The translations under genes and the position numbers were made by a program. From positions 1 to 64,000 of the forward strand of contig NZ_VOSL01000044.1 in NCBI RefSeq assembly GCF_007997005.1: a stretch of DNA of 64,000 nt. Reading direction: 5' to 3'. The notes below the pieces were generated by a model, which was given only the letters and a program-made list of their open reading frames with translations, was not told the DNA's origin and ran no database searches. Of the stretch, positions 53,076-61,870 are shown piece after piece (the stretch's first letter is position 1; each line of letters starts with the position of its first letter). The stretch is from Lujinxingia vulgaris (GTDB taxonomy: Bacteria; Myxococcota_A; Bradymonadia; Bradymonadales; Bradymonadaceae).

Positions 53076-54311
53076 ATGCGCGTTGCCATCGTTACCGGGC
53101 AGTTCCCGGCCTTAAGTCAGACCTTTGTGCTCAACCAGATCACCGGCCTTATCGATCGGGGCTGCGAGGTGACGATCCTGGCCGATCCGCCCGCGCGCGC
53201 CGAGAAGGTGCACCCGGATGTGGCGCGCTACGGCCTGCTGGAGCGCACCGTCTACTGGACACGCCACGGGCGCCCGGCAACAGAGCAGGCTCTCGACGGC
53301 GCGCGCGCGCTCCTGCACACCTCAAAACGCCGCCTGCTCCCGGGGCTCTTCAAAGGCATCGACGCCGCTCGCCGCCACGACGAGAGCCTCTCGGCCTCGC
53401 TGATGGTCAAGGCCGCGCACTTAAGCAGACTGGAGCCCTTTGATGTGGTGCTCTGCCACTTCGGCAACCTGGGCCGCGAGTGCCAGATCTTGAGGGAGAT
53501 GGGCGCGCTGCGCGGCAAACTGGCCGTCTTTTTTCACGGCTACGACATGAGCGTCTTTCCTATCGAGCGCGGCCCCGGCGTCTACCGCGAGCTTTTTAAG
53601 GGCGCGGAGCTTCTCTTGCCGATCAGCGAGCACTGGCAAGAGCGGCTTATTGAGCTGGGCGCGCCCCCCGAGAAGATCGCCGTGCACCGGATGGGCATCG
53701 ACACGACGCGTTTTGAGTTCAAGGTGCGCCGGCCCGAGGCCGATGGCGAGGTGCGCCTGCTGACTATCGGGCGCCTGGTCGAAAAGAAGGGCATCGCCTA
53801 CGGGCTGGAGGCCTTCGCCCGGGTCCGCGAGCGTTTTCCGGACGCGCGCTACCATATCGCCGGCGACGGGCCCTTAAGCGACGAGCTCAAAGCCCGTGCG
53901 CACGCGCTGGGGCTGGGCGACTCGGTGCAGTTTTTAGGCTGGAAACATCAGGATGAGATTATTGAGCTTCTGTTCGATCACCACATCCTGCTCACCCCCA
54001 GCGTCACCGCGAAAAACGGTGATAAAGAGGGCCTGCCGGTCGTGCTGATGGAGGGGCTGGCCACGGGGATGCCCGTCTTGAGCACGCGCCACAGCGGCAT
54101 CCCGGAGCTTGTACGCCATCAGGAATCCGGCCTCATCGCCGAGGAGCGCGACGTGGAGGGGCTGGCTCAAAACCTTGAAGCGCTGCTTGAAGATCCTGGT
54201 CTGTGGCAGACGCTCGGCCAGCAAGGACGCGCGATCGTCGAGGCGGAGTTCTCGATTGAAAAGCTCAACGATCGCTTAAAGGAACGTCTCGACGCTCTTG
54301 CGACCCGCTGA
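53076..54311 (+). CDS. family 4 glycosyltransferase, WcaL-like
   Basis: 411 residues. GT-B fold: 'TGQFPALSQTFVLNQITGL' at the start (the colanic-acid transferase type opening), 'HFHGYDMS'-like 'VFFHGYDMSVFP', and in the C-domain 'LLTIGRLVEKKGI', 'HIAGDGPLSDEL' and the E-x7-E element around 'EGLPVVLMEGLATG'. It moves a sugar from a nucleotide donor onto a surface polysaccharide intermediate in the cytoplasm. It is convergent with the galE gene and is first in the surface-polysaccharide block. Confidence 0.9.
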   Translation: MRVAIVTGQFPALSQTFVLNQITGLIDRGCEVTILADPPARAEKVHPDVARYGLLERTVYWTRHGRPATEQALDGARALLHTSKRRLLPGLFKGIDAARRHDESLSASLMVKAAHLSRLEPFDVVLCHFGNLGRECQILREMGALRGKLAVFFHGYDMSVFPIERGPGVYRELFKGAELLLPISEHWQERLIELGAPPEKIAVHRMGIDTTRFEFKVRRPEADGEVRLLTIGRLVEKKGIAYGLEAFARVRERFPDARYHIAGDGPLSDELKARAHALGLGDSVQFLGWKHQDEIIELLFDHHILLTPSVTAKNGDKEGLPVVLMEGLATGMPVLSTRHSGIPELVRHQESGLIAEERDVEGLAQNLEALLEDPGLWQTLGQQGRAIVEAEFSIEKLNDRLKERLDALATR

Positions 54312-54395
54312 GATCGTGGGGAGGTGCGTGTTTGAGCAAAAAGCCCCAGACCCCCTCCCCACCACAGCTTCGCTCGTGTTTTCTGGTTGAAAAGA

Positions 54396-55373
54396 TCAGG
54401 GGGAGGTTTTGGCTTCCCAGGCCAGGGCGCTTTTCACGATGCCCTCCAGGTCGTCGTGGCGGGGCATCCAGCCGGTGGCCTCCCGAAGCCGCGCGGGGTC
54501 CGAGATGAGCTCGGCGGGGTCCCCGGCGCGGCGGCCCTCTTCGCGGACGTTGAGCGAGGTGCCGGCGACCTTCTCCACCGCCTCGATCACCTCGCGCACC
54601 GAGTAGCCGTGGCCGTAGCCGCAGTTGAAGATCGCGCTGGAGTTGCCCTCGGCCAGATAATCGAGCGCGCGCAGGTGGGCGTCGGCCAGATCGCTGACGT
54701 GGATGTAGTCGCGGATGCAGGTGCCGTCGGCGGTGGGGTAGTCGGTGCCAAAGATCGCCATCGACTCGCGCTGCCTGGTGGCCAGCTGGCAGGTCACCTT
54801 GATCAGATGCGTGGCCTGCGGGGTGGACTGCCCGGTGCGCCCGGCCGGATCGGCCCCGGCCACATTGAAATAGCGCAGCGCTACGAAGTTCAGGGGGTGG
54901 GCCTGGCTGACGTCTTTGAGCATCCACTCCGTCATCAGTTTGGAGCGCCCGTAGGGGTTGATGGGCTGCGCCGGGGTGTCCTCGGTCACCGGGAGCTCGT
55001 CGGGGGAGCCGTAGACCGCCGCGGTCGACGAGAAGATAAAGCGGGGCACCTCAGCGCGCACCGCCTCCTCGATCAGCGTGCGGGTGCGGGCGGTGTTGTT
55101 ATCGTAATACTTGAGCGGATTTTCGACCGACTCGGGCACCACGATGCTGCCCGCAAAATGCAGGATCGCCTCGATGCTGTGCTCCGAAAAGATCTTCCGG
55201 AGCAGGGCCGCGTCGCCCACATCGCCCTCCATGAGCTCGGCTGCTGGCGGGATGTTCTCGCGCACGCCGGTGGAGAGGTTGTCGAGGATGACGACCTGAT
55301 GGCCGGCGTCGATCAGCGCCCAGGCCACATGACTTCCGATATAGCCGGCGCCGCCGGTGACGAGCATGGTCAT
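54396..55373 (-). CDS. galE: UDP-glucose 4-epimerase
   Basis: 325 residues; GGAG 5 nt before the ATG fixes the start. The NAD-binding 'VTGGAGYIGSHVAWAL' (G-x2-G-x2-G), 'FSSTAAVYGSP' and the catalytic 'YGRSK' (Tyr-x3-Lys) are all present, with the typical 'GYGHGYSVREVI' near the end. It interconverts UDP-glucose and UDP-galactose. The start overlaps the stop of the upstream glycosyltransferase-like gene (ATGA), so it supplies UDP-galactose to that pathway. Confidence 0.95.
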   Translation of the reverse strand: MTMLVTGGAGYIGSHVAWALIDAGHQVVILDNLSTGVRENIPPAAELMEGDVGDAALLRKIFSEHSIEAILHFAGSIVVPESVENPLKYYDNNTARTRTLIEEAVRAEVPRFIFSSTAAVYGSPDELPVTEDTPAQPINPYGRSKLMTEWMLKDVSQAHPLNFVALRYFNVAGADPAGRTGQSTPQATHLIKVTCQLATRQRESMAIFGTDYPTADGTCIRDYIHVSDLADAHLRALDYLAEGNSSAIFNCGYGHGYSVREVIEAVEKVAGTSLNVREEGRRAGDPAELISDPARLREATGWMPRHDDLEGIVKSALAWEAKTSP

Positions 55374-56509
55374 AAAAGCTCCAGAGAATTCAGGGGGGCC
55401 AGCGCGCGCTCATGGTGCGCCATAGCGCGCTCCAGGGTCTGCGCGGCCAGGCCGAGGTTGGGGTAGAGGGGGGAGGCTTCCAGGGCGGCACGACCTGCCG
55501 CGAGCGCGCTGGCCAGGGGGCGGCGCGCCGCGCTTTTTATGGTGAGTGCGGCCAGCGTCTCTGCCGGCCGCCCGGCGCGCGCTGGACGCTGGTAGAAACG
55601 CGCCACGTGTTGCCAGAAGCGCTCCGGGGCGCGGCGCACATGCTCCAGCGCCGCCTCATCGTCGAGCTGCCACCAGGGCTCCTGCGCGATGCCCGTGACC
55701 CGGTTGGTGATCACGTGTGCTCCCAGAAAACGCGCCTCCAGGGGCATGCGCCCGGCCGCCTCAAAGGATTGGGGCAGGTACACAAAGTTTCTGGAGTGAG
55801 CCAGGACCTCCAGCACCTCCTCGGGGCGAAGATGGCGGATCACAAAGGGGTCTTCGCCATGCTCCCGGCAGAAGGCCCGCGCCTCCTCAAAACCCTTCGA
55901 CGCCGAGCCCGAATAACAGACCGTGGTGCGATGCTCCCGGCGCTCTTGTTTTTCTTTGGCCTCTGCGTGCAGGCGGTCTACCTCGCTGAAAAACGCGCGG
56001 TTCATCAGCGAGCTCCCCAGCACGGCGTAGGGCACACCTTTATAATAAGGGTTTCTGGCGTAGTGACGGCGCTGGCTCTCGGTCAAAAAGATCGCGCCCA
56101 GCGCCGAGTCAAAGAGGGCGTGCGCCACCGGGTGCGGACAGGTGCAGGTCGCGCCCAGCCGGTGCATCCGGTCGGGGGCGGATGGAAAATTGCCACGCCA
56201 GCGGCACAGGCGCAGGTCATGCTCAAAGAGCACGTGGCGGCCGTGGGCGGCCAGCGCCTGCACCTGCTTTGCCCCCAGAGCCTCGGTGTTTCCCAGGATC
56301 AAAAGATCAAACTCGCCAACCTGCTCCGGCTCAAGCTCGGCGCTGCGCAGGCAGCTCACGGCCACCGGCGCAGCCTCCAGCGCGGCGGCGTCGGTGAGCT
56401 CGGCGCCGCCGGGGTAGGGCTCATCGGGGGTGCGCGGGGCGTCGGCGAACTGGTCGGCCACAAAGGCCACCCGGGCCCCGGGAGGAAGCCCCATCGTTGA
56501 AGAAGTCAT
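55370..56509 (-). CDS. GT-B-like glycosyltransferase, divergent
   Basis: 379 residues from the ATG at 56509; a second ATG 15 nt later is possible. The chain has a GT-B layout: 'VAFVADQFADAPRTPDEPY' N-domain, 'HVLFEHDLRLCRWRGNFPS', 'AIFLTESQRRHY', and in the C-domain 'VCYSGSASKGFEEA' and 'FVYLPQSFEAAGRMPLEARFLGAHVITN', where the E-x7-E-like pattern sits. No full GT4 signature, so the family is unsure. It lies between galE and a GT4 gene in one minus-strand operon, with 10 nt from the upstream GT4 gene. It probably adds a sugar to the same glycan. Confidence 0.68.
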   Translation of the reverse strand: MTSSTMGLPPGARVAFVADQFADAPRTPDEPYPGGAELTDAAALEAAPVAVSCLRSAELEPEQVGEFDLLILGNTEALGAKQVQALAAHGRHVLFEHDLRLCRWRGNFPSAPDRMHRLGATCTCPHPVAHALFDSALGAIFLTESQRRHYARNPYYKGVPYAVLGSSLMNRAFFSEVDRLHAEAKEKQERREHRTTVCYSGSASKGFEEARAFCREHGEDPFVIRHLRPEEVLEVLAHSRNFVYLPQSFEAAGRMPLEARFLGAHVITNRVTGIAQEPWWQLDDEAALEHVRRAPERFWQHVARFYQRPARAGRPAETLAALTIKSAARRPLASALAAGRAALEASPLYPNLGLAAQTLERAMAHHERALAPLNSLELL

Positions 56510-56519
56510 CGTCTACAGC

Positions 56520-57782
56520 TCAGGGTTGGGAGGAGAGCAGGCGCTCATAGAGCGCGGCGGTCTCTCGGGCGCAGCGCTCCCAGGAAAAGCTCTGCGCGCG
56601 CTGGAGCCCGGCCTCGCGCAGCCTCGCGCGAAGTGCCTGGTCTTTCAAGAGCGCGCTCATCGACACCCCCCACCCGTAGGCCGAGCCCGGGTTGGCCAAA
56701 AGCGCCGCATCGCCCACCACCTCCGGCAGGCTGGAGCGGTTGCTGGCGATGACCGGGCAGCCACACGCCATCGCCTCCAGCGCCTGCAGCCCAAACCCTT
56801 CGGCCAGGGAGGGGTATACGAAAAAATCAGCCGCGCCGTAGAGCGCCGGAAGGTCGCGATCATCGACAAAGCCCGGCCAGCGCAATCGATGTGCCTGGCC
56901 GAGCTTTCTGGCCAGCGCATCATGGGACGCACGCGTCTCCTCGTTGCCCCCCCCGGCCAGCACCAGCGTGAGCTCGGTGGAGGAGGGGAGCTCGGCCAGC
57001 GCGCGGATCAAAAGCGCGGTGTTTTTGCGAAAATCGTAGCCGCCCAGGTAGAGAGCCAGCGGTCCGCTTAAATTAAAGCGTTGCTTCAGATCTTCGATGG
57101 CGTCGGGCGTTGCCGGCTTAAAATGGGCGTGATCGATGCCATTGGGCACCACCGTGATGCGCTCCGGAGAAACCTTAAGGCGTTGCTTTAACTCACTGGC
57201 CGTCGCCTCGCTGATCGCGATGATATGGTCGAGCTGCCGCCAGCGATCCCGAAGCCTCATGTAGCGGTGATACACCTGCCAGTAGCGATGCCCCTTGCCC
57301 ATATAATGCTCGGGAAACTGCAGGGGGATCAGATCATGGCAGGTGATCACGGTCTTAAAGCCTGCGCCCACCGGTGCCGACCAGGGCTCGGTGGCGTGGT
57401 AGAGCCTCGCGCCCGAGCGGCGCAGCTCCCGGGCCAGCCGGAGCTCGTTGGCCAGAAAACGCCCGAGGTGGGTGGTGCGGGGGCGGCGCAGCGTCCAGGT
57501 TGGAAACGGCGTGGCAAGATCGCCGTCGGAAGGCCCCTGAGCGTTGTTGCTGGTTTTCAAAAGCCGAGGAGAAGCGTCGGGGTGCAGTCTCAGGAGCGCC
57601 GCTTCTGGCAAAGGCTCCAGCGCACCCATGGCCTGAACCAGGCCGTGAACGTAACGCCCGATGCCCCGGTCGCGGTGACCGGTGTCCAGGGCGGTGGCGT
57701 CGATGAGCACGTCGGCCGATGAGGGCGAATCAAGTCCCAGCGGAACGCGCTGACGGATGGCATGAGCGGGTGAGAAAGGCAT
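56520..57782 (-). CDS. family 4 glycosyltransferase
   Basis: 421 residues from the ATG at 57782; the upstream extension is hydrophobic and overlaps a terminator. '[25 protein letters not shown]' opens the N-domain, with '[16 protein letters not shown]' and '[11 protein letters not shown]'. The C-domain has '[13 protein letters not shown]', '[12 protein letters not shown]' and '[26 protein letters not shown]' (E-x7-E), typical of GT4 mannosyl- or rhamnosyl-type enzymes. It is the first gene of the GT4-GT-galE operon. The acceptor is presumably a lipid-linked surface oligosaccharide. Confidence 0.9.
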   Translation of the reverse strand: MPFSPAHAIRQRVPLGLDSPSSADVLIDATALDTGHRDRGIGRYVHGLVQAMGALEPLPEAALLRLHPDASPRLLKTSNNAQGPSDGDLATPFPTWTLRRPRTTHLGRFLANELRLARELRRSGARLYHATEPWSAPVGAGFKTVITCHDLIPLQFPEHYMGKGHRYWQVYHRYMRLRDRWRQLDHIIAISEATASELKQRLKVSPERITVVPNGIDHAHFKPATPDAIEDLKQRFNLSGPLALYLGGYDFRKNTALLIRALAELPSSTELTLVLAGGGNEETRASHDALARKLGQAHRLRWPGFVDDRDLPALYGAADFFVYPSLAEGFGLQALEAMACGCPVIASNRSSLPEVVGDAALLANPGSAYGWGVSMSALLKDQALRARLREAGLQRAQSFSWERCARETAALYERLLSSQP

Positions 57783-57845
57783 GGCACGATGGGGGAGGGG
57801 GAGACGTCGAAGCGCATGAAACAAAAGCGAAAAAAAAACAAAAAA

Positions 57846-57874
57846 CGCCACCCCCGTCATCGTCGGGGGTGGCG
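57846..57874 (-). terminator. intrinsic terminator of the M16 operon
   Basis: On the minus strand an 11-bp stem (CGCCACCCCCG and complement) with a 7-nt loop ends in a long T-rich tail (plus-strand A-tract 57829-57845). Confidence 0.93.
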
Positions 57875-57894
57875 CTTGTTTTTAAAGTGTTACA

Positions 57895-59436
57895 TCAGGA
57901 CTCGGGCTCGGCCTCCGCAGGAGCGGACTCGTCAGAGGTATCGGCCTCTTCGCCCACCACCTCCTCGGTCTGGCCCGCTTCGACCTCATCGCTCTCCACG
58001 CCAAAGAGCTCCCCGGGGACCGCCTCGGGGTTGCCGACCACCGCAAACTGGTAGTCGTTCATATAGACCTGCGCCACACGCTGGATATCGGCCGGGGTCA
58101 CCGCGTTGATGGCGTCGAGGAAGGCGTCGGCCTCCTGCCAACCACCGCCAAGAAGCTCGTGGTCGGCGAGCATGCCGGCCTGGCTCGCGTTGGTCTGCAG
58201 GCTCATGTAGTGGCCGGTCAAAAAGACGTTGCGGATCTTCTCGAGGGCCGCGTCGCTGACCATCTCGTCTTGCAACCGCTCCACCTCCGCAAACATCACC
58301 GGCAGGGTGGCCGCCGGGTCGGTGGCGGTCACGTAGAGGTAACCAAAATTCTCTTTGCGCGAGGCCATGCCCGCAGACACCGCGTAGGTGAGGTTGCGAC
58401 GGGTGCGGACCTCCTCAAAGAGGCGATCGCGCAGATAACGCGTGGCGAGCAGCATCGCCGGATAATCGGCTTCGTTGAGCGCCGGCGCCTCGAAGTAGCC
58501 CATGATGTAGTTGGTGGGAAGTTCCTGCGCGATCACCTCCAGCGCGGGCTCGGTGTGCTCGACCTCAGCCACCCCCGGCGCTTCGCTGTCCATGGGCGAA
58601 AGACGCCCAAAGCTTTCGGCGACGCGCTCGACCAGAAGATCGTGGTCGATGTTGCCCACGACCACCAGCAGCATACGCTCGGGCTCAAGCAGCCCGCGCT
58701 GCCAGGCTTTGAGCTCCTCGGTGGTCAGCGCGCTGACCGAGTCCACCGTACCGATCTGGCGATTTTCATACGCATGGTTGCGGAAATACAGGTTGCCCAC
58801 CGCCTCGCCGACCAGCGCGTCCGGATCGTCTTTGATGCTCTCAATCGACGCGATCTGACGGGTGCGCTGCAGCTCGACCTCCTCCTCGGGGAAGGCCGGC
58901 TCGAGCACGGCCTGGGTGAAGAGCTCCCAGGTTACGTCAAAATGTTCCACCACCGAGCGCATCGACATCCCGGAGTAGTCCGCGCCGGCAAAGGAGCCCA
59001 CCGAGGCCCCCACGCCGTCAAGCCGGGCGTTGAAGGCGTCTTTGGGCGTGGACATCGTGCCGCCGCCGGCGGCAACGCCCAGCGCCAGGCGCTCAATGCC
59101 GGCGATGCTCTCGGTGAGGCCGGCCTGACCGCCCTCGGTGATCAGCCGCGCGACCACCACCTGGTTGGCCGGTGTGATGCGGTGGATCACCTTGAGCGCG
59201 CCCACCTGCGTGACCCGCACCGTCTCGCTGGACTCCAGCTCGGTGATCTCCGGGGATCCCTCAATGAAGCTCAGCTCGCGCAGCTCGGGGATGGGGCGAT
59301 CGGCGTTGGCAATGGAGCGTGTCGTCTCGCTCGGGGTCTCATCCGGGGTGGGGGCGCCACCGGAGCAGGCCGCCACGACGGCCGCCGCGCCAAGCGCGAC
59401 ACACGAGCGCATCCAAAGGTTCGAAGCGTTCATCAT
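57895..59436 (-). CDS. M16 peptidase-family lipoprotein, catalytic site absent
   Basis: 513 residues from the ATG at 59436 (AAGGAGG 6 nt upstream). A lipobox 'AAVVAAC' lies near residue 24. The M16 fold is clear ('NQVVVARLITEGGQAG', 'LRDRLFEEVRTRRNLTYAVSAG'), but where H-x-x-E-H should be it reads 'IERLALGVAAGG', so zinc cannot bind. The C-terminus is an acidic tail of about 40 residues. In M16 pairs such as PqqL-like or MPP-like complexes one partner is inactive; the neighbour with a full site fits this. The start overlaps the partner's stop (TGATG). Confidence 0.88.
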   Translation of the reverse strand: MMNASNLWMRSCVALGAAAVVAACSGGAPTPDETPSETTRSIANADRPIPELRELSFIEGSPEITELESSETVRVTQVGALKVIHRITPANQVVVARLITEGGQAGLTESIAGIERLALGVAAGGGTMSTPKDAFNARLDGVGASVGSFAGADYSGMSMRSVVEHFDVTWELFTQAVLEPAFPEEEVELQRTRQIASIESIKDDPDALVGEAVGNLYFRNHAYENRQIGTVDSVSALTTEELKAWQRGLLEPERMLLVVVGNIDHDLLVERVAESFGRLSPMDSEAPGVAEVEHTEPALEVIAQELPTNYIMGYFEAPALNEADYPAMLLATRYLRDRLFEEVRTRRNLTYAVSAGMASRKENFGYLYVTATDPAATLPVMFAEVERLQDEMVSDAALEKIRNVFLTGHYMSLQTNASQAGMLADHELLGGGWQEADAFLDAINAVTPADIQRVAQVYMNDYQFAVVGNPEAVPGELFGVESDEVEAGQTEEVVGEEADTSDESAPAEAEPES

Positions 59437-60950
59437 CACTGGCCTCCTTCAATTGCAGCGCTATCGCTCGCGTCGCTCGATTCATGTTCCAGTCGAGCGC
59501 GCACGCCCTCGACGACCTCCTGGAGGCGCTCTTCGCTCAGCCCCAGGCTCTCGATCTGCTCCGGGCTGGCCAGCGCCCCCACGACCATGGGCTGGTCCAG
59601 GATGTAGGTGCGCACGTAGTTGGCGATATCCTCGCGGGTCACCGCCTCCAGATCGGCGATGTAGCTGCGGTAGTAGTCCAGTCCGGCCACCGCCCACCAG
59701 AAAGTCACGGTGTGGGCAAAGGAGCTGGTCTGCTCGCGACCGTAGATCTCCTGCACGGCCAGGATGGTCTTGGCCGCCTCCAGCTGCGCGTCGGTGAAAT
59801 AGTCCGGATCGGCAAAGCGCGAGACCTCCACGAGCGCGGCCTCCATCGCCGCGTAGAACTGCTCGGGCAGCGCCTGCGCCGTCAGGCTGATCGGTCCGGT
59901 AAACGCCTGGGTGTAGTAGCTCTTTGAGGCGCCCAGGGTGAGCTGGCTGTCGACCAGCGCCTTATAAAACTGGCTGGTGGGCTGGCTCAAAATGTAGCTG
60001 AGCACGTCGGCGGCGTGCGTTCCCACCGGATCTTCGCCGACCGAGGGGCCATGCCAGTTGAACTGGAAGACCGGCACCTGCACCTCGCGCTCCACCACCA
60101 CGTAGCCATCGTCGGCAAGAGGAGGGTGGGGCGGGACGGGCTCAATGGTAAAGGGGTCTTCGGCGCGCTCCCACTGGCCGAACACCGCCTCGACGGCCTC
60201 AAACGCCTCCTCGGGCTCCACATCGCCGGCGACCATCACCACCGAGTTGTTGGGCACGTAGTAGAGCTCTTTCATGCGCCGCATCTGCGCGACGGTGGCG
60301 TTGACGATCGCCTCACGCGAGCCCAGCGGGTCTTTGCGCGCCGGGTAGGTATGCCACAAAAGCTGCTCCACCCCGCGGTTGAGCCAGTAGTAGGGGCTCG
60401 ACTCGGCCCGGTCGGCCTCGCCAAGCACGACCTGCTTCTCCCGCTCAAACTCCGCCTCATCGAAGTTCGGTGAGGTGGTGGCGTCGTACATAAACTGCAG
60501 GCCCGGGGTGAGGTTGGCCGCCGGGAGCGTAAAGAAGTAGTTGACCCGCTCGCTGCTGGTCGTGCCGTTGAACACGATCCCCAACTCGCGCATCCGCTCC
60601 AGGTACGCCTCCTGGTTGGGGATGACCGCGTTCCCCTTAAAGAACATATGCTCGTAGAGGTGGCTCAACCCGTTGAGCTCATCGGTCTCGGTGTAGGCGC
60701 CGTTCTTCACCGTCAGCTCGATCGTGACGATCGGCAGGGTGGGGTCGGGGATCACGATCACATCGAGACCGTTCTCCAGGGTGCGGCTCTCCATCAGGTC
60801 GCCGGCTTCCACCGTCTGCGACGTGCCGGGGTCTGGCGAGTCCTGCGCCAGGGCAGGGGACGCCACCGGGGGCGTCAGGCTCAGCGCCAGCGCGCCGGCC
60901 GCCACAAGCGCCGCGCGCCAGGGGGCGGAGGCCATCGAGTACGAGGTCAT
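59436..60950 (-). CDS. M16 zinc peptidase, periplasmic, active subunit
   Basis: 504 residues. The signal peptide ends near 'SPALAQD' (about 36). The inverted zinc motif H-x-x-E-H is intact in 'LSHLYEHMFFKGN' (about 101-105), with the downstream Glu in 'QVVLGEADRAESSPYYWLNR' (about 175) and the 'R/Y' substrate pair region 'SQFYKALVDSQLTLG...SYY'. It probably cleaves peptides or leader sequences in the periplasm. It is the first gene of a two-gene operon with the inactive lipoprotein partner, which may anchor it to the membrane. Confidence 0.92.
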   Translation of the reverse strand: MTSYSMASAPWRAALVAAGALALSLTPPVASPALAQDSPDPGTSQTVEAGDLMESRTLENGLDVIVIPDPTLPIVTIELTVKNGAYTETDELNGLSHLYEHMFFKGNAVIPNQEAYLERMRELGIVFNGTTSSERVNYFFTLPAANLTPGLQFMYDATTSPNFDEAEFEREKQVVLGEADRAESSPYYWLNRGVEQLLWHTYPARKDPLGSREAIVNATVAQMRRMKELYYVPNNSVVMVAGDVEPEEAFEAVEAVFGQWERAEDPFTIEPVPPHPPLADDGYVVVEREVQVPVFQFNWHGPSVGEDPVGTHAADVLSYILSQPTSQFYKALVDSQLTLGASKSYYTQAFTGPISLTAQALPEQFYAAMEAALVEVSRFADPDYFTDAQLEAAKTILAVQEIYGREQTSSFAHTVTFWWAVAGLDYYRSYIADLEAVTREDIANYVRTYILDQPMVVGALASPEQIESLGLSEERLQEVVEGVRARLEHESSDASDSAAIEGGQ

Positions 60951-61220
60951 GCCATCTCCGTTTTCAAAAAATTCGAGAAATGTGAGTCAACGCTCATGCG
61001 CCATCAAAGCGCATCATCGGGCACTACCAACAGGGCTGCAGGTCTATCACCACCGAAGGGGGGCTGCCAACCGGGCCGCCTCGCGGGCAGTGACGCGCCA
61101 GAGCTTCGGCTCGCCAGATCCTGCGGCAAGAGCGTTCTGACGATTCCCCGCCTCGAAACACAGGTGCAGGCCATTGCTCATCCCCCCCGAATCCGCCAAG
61201 ACGTGACGCAAACACATCGG
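60951..61220. other. non-coding region upstream of the M16 operon
   Basis: It holds a 6-bp dyad ATGCGC-N7-GCGCAT at 60996-61014, close to the M16 start, and no convincing gene. Open frames through it have poor coding character and continue into the tandem repeat. Confidence 0.45.
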
Positions 61221-61320
61221 GCATCGCCTCGACCCCCCATTGCTTGTGGTTTTCTGCGACATGCCATCGAAAAAGGGGGGGGCAAGTGTGCCACGTTGGC
61301 ACAGCTAATGCCCTGCCCCC

Positions 61321-61343
61321 CCCCATCCAGATGGGGTCTTTTT
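61321..61343 (+). terminator. terminator-like hairpin in repeat copy 1
   Basis: CCCCATC-CA-GATGGGG followed by TCTTTTT. It is oriented for plus-strand transcripts although the flanking genes are on the minus strand. Confidence 0.5.
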
Positions 61344-61449
61344 CACCAAAATTCGCCAACAGGGGGGGCTGAGTGTGCCAGGTTGGCATCGTCGAGGCCT
61401 CAGGCTCGCGTAACATGAGAGCTGGAGGCCTCGAGCACCACCTCGACCC

Positions 61450-61468
61450 CCCATCGGATGGGTGTTTT
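61450..61468 (+). terminator. weak hairpin closing repeat copy 1
   Basis: CCCAT-CGG-ATGGG followed by TGTTTT. It is equivalent to the hairpin at 61706-61726 of copy 2. Confidence 0.35.
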
Positions 61469-61575
61469 CCGATAAGGCATCGCCTTCGACCCCCCATCGG
61501 ATGTGGTATTTTGCGACATGCCATCGGAAAAGGGGGGGCTGGGTGTGACAGGTTGGCACAGCTAATGCCCTGGCC

Positions 61576-61598
61576 CCCCATCCAGATGGGGTGTTTTT
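61576..61598 (+). terminator. terminator-like hairpin in repeat copy 2
   Basis: CCCCATC-CA-GATGGGG followed by TGTTTTT, the copy-2 equivalent of 61321-61343. Confidence 0.5.
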
Positions 61599-61705
61599 GA
61601 CCAGGCATCAGCCCGGGGGGGGGCTGGGTGTGACAGGTTGGCACAATGGGGGGCCTTCGGCTCGCATAAAATGAGAGCTGGAGGCCTCGAGCACCGCCTC
61701 GACCC

Positions 61706-61726
61706 CCCATCGGATGGGTGTATTTT
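61706..61726 (+). terminator. weak hairpin closing repeat copy 2
   Basis: CCCAT-CGG-ATGGG followed by TGTATTTT. Confidence 0.35.
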
Positions 61727-61870
61727 GATAAGGCATCGCCTCGACCCCACCTCGGGCGGGGGGGGGCACGTTCAGGCGAAAAGTCGTCGAGCCACGTGTT
61801 CGGATCGTGTTCAGCGAACGAAATCCTCGATCAACGCCCAGTGCCCGCACCCACACGCCTTCATGACCTC
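61727..61870. repeat. dispersed 142-144 bp repeat, copy A
   Basis: About 96% identical to 63065-63206 (six substitutions and one 2-nt indel). It spans the downstream flank, the stop codon and the last ~20 codons of the lipoprotein gene. Confidence 0.9.

Larger units (their letters stand above)
61221..61810. repeat. 256-bp tandem repeat, two full copies and a partial third
   Basis: Copy 1 starts at 61221, copy 2 at 61477 and a third, truncated, at 61733, each at 'GCATCGCC'; the spacing is exactly 256 bp twice. Each unit has G7-9 runs, short 'GTG.CA-NN-TTGGCAC' dyads and plus-strand hairpins with T-tails. Copies differ by point changes, mainly in homopolymer runs and loops. No gene is seen, and short frames through it are not conserved between copies. 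Confidence 0.85.

Noticed and set aside
57895-59436. M16 gene considered a pseudogene because H-x-x-E-H is missing
   Set aside because: Frame intact, normal length, good ribosome site and lipobox; inactive M16 partners are well known.
61221-61810. Tandem repeat considered as CRISPR array
   Set aside because: Units are 256 bp and repeat throughout with no unique spacers, and no cas gene is present.
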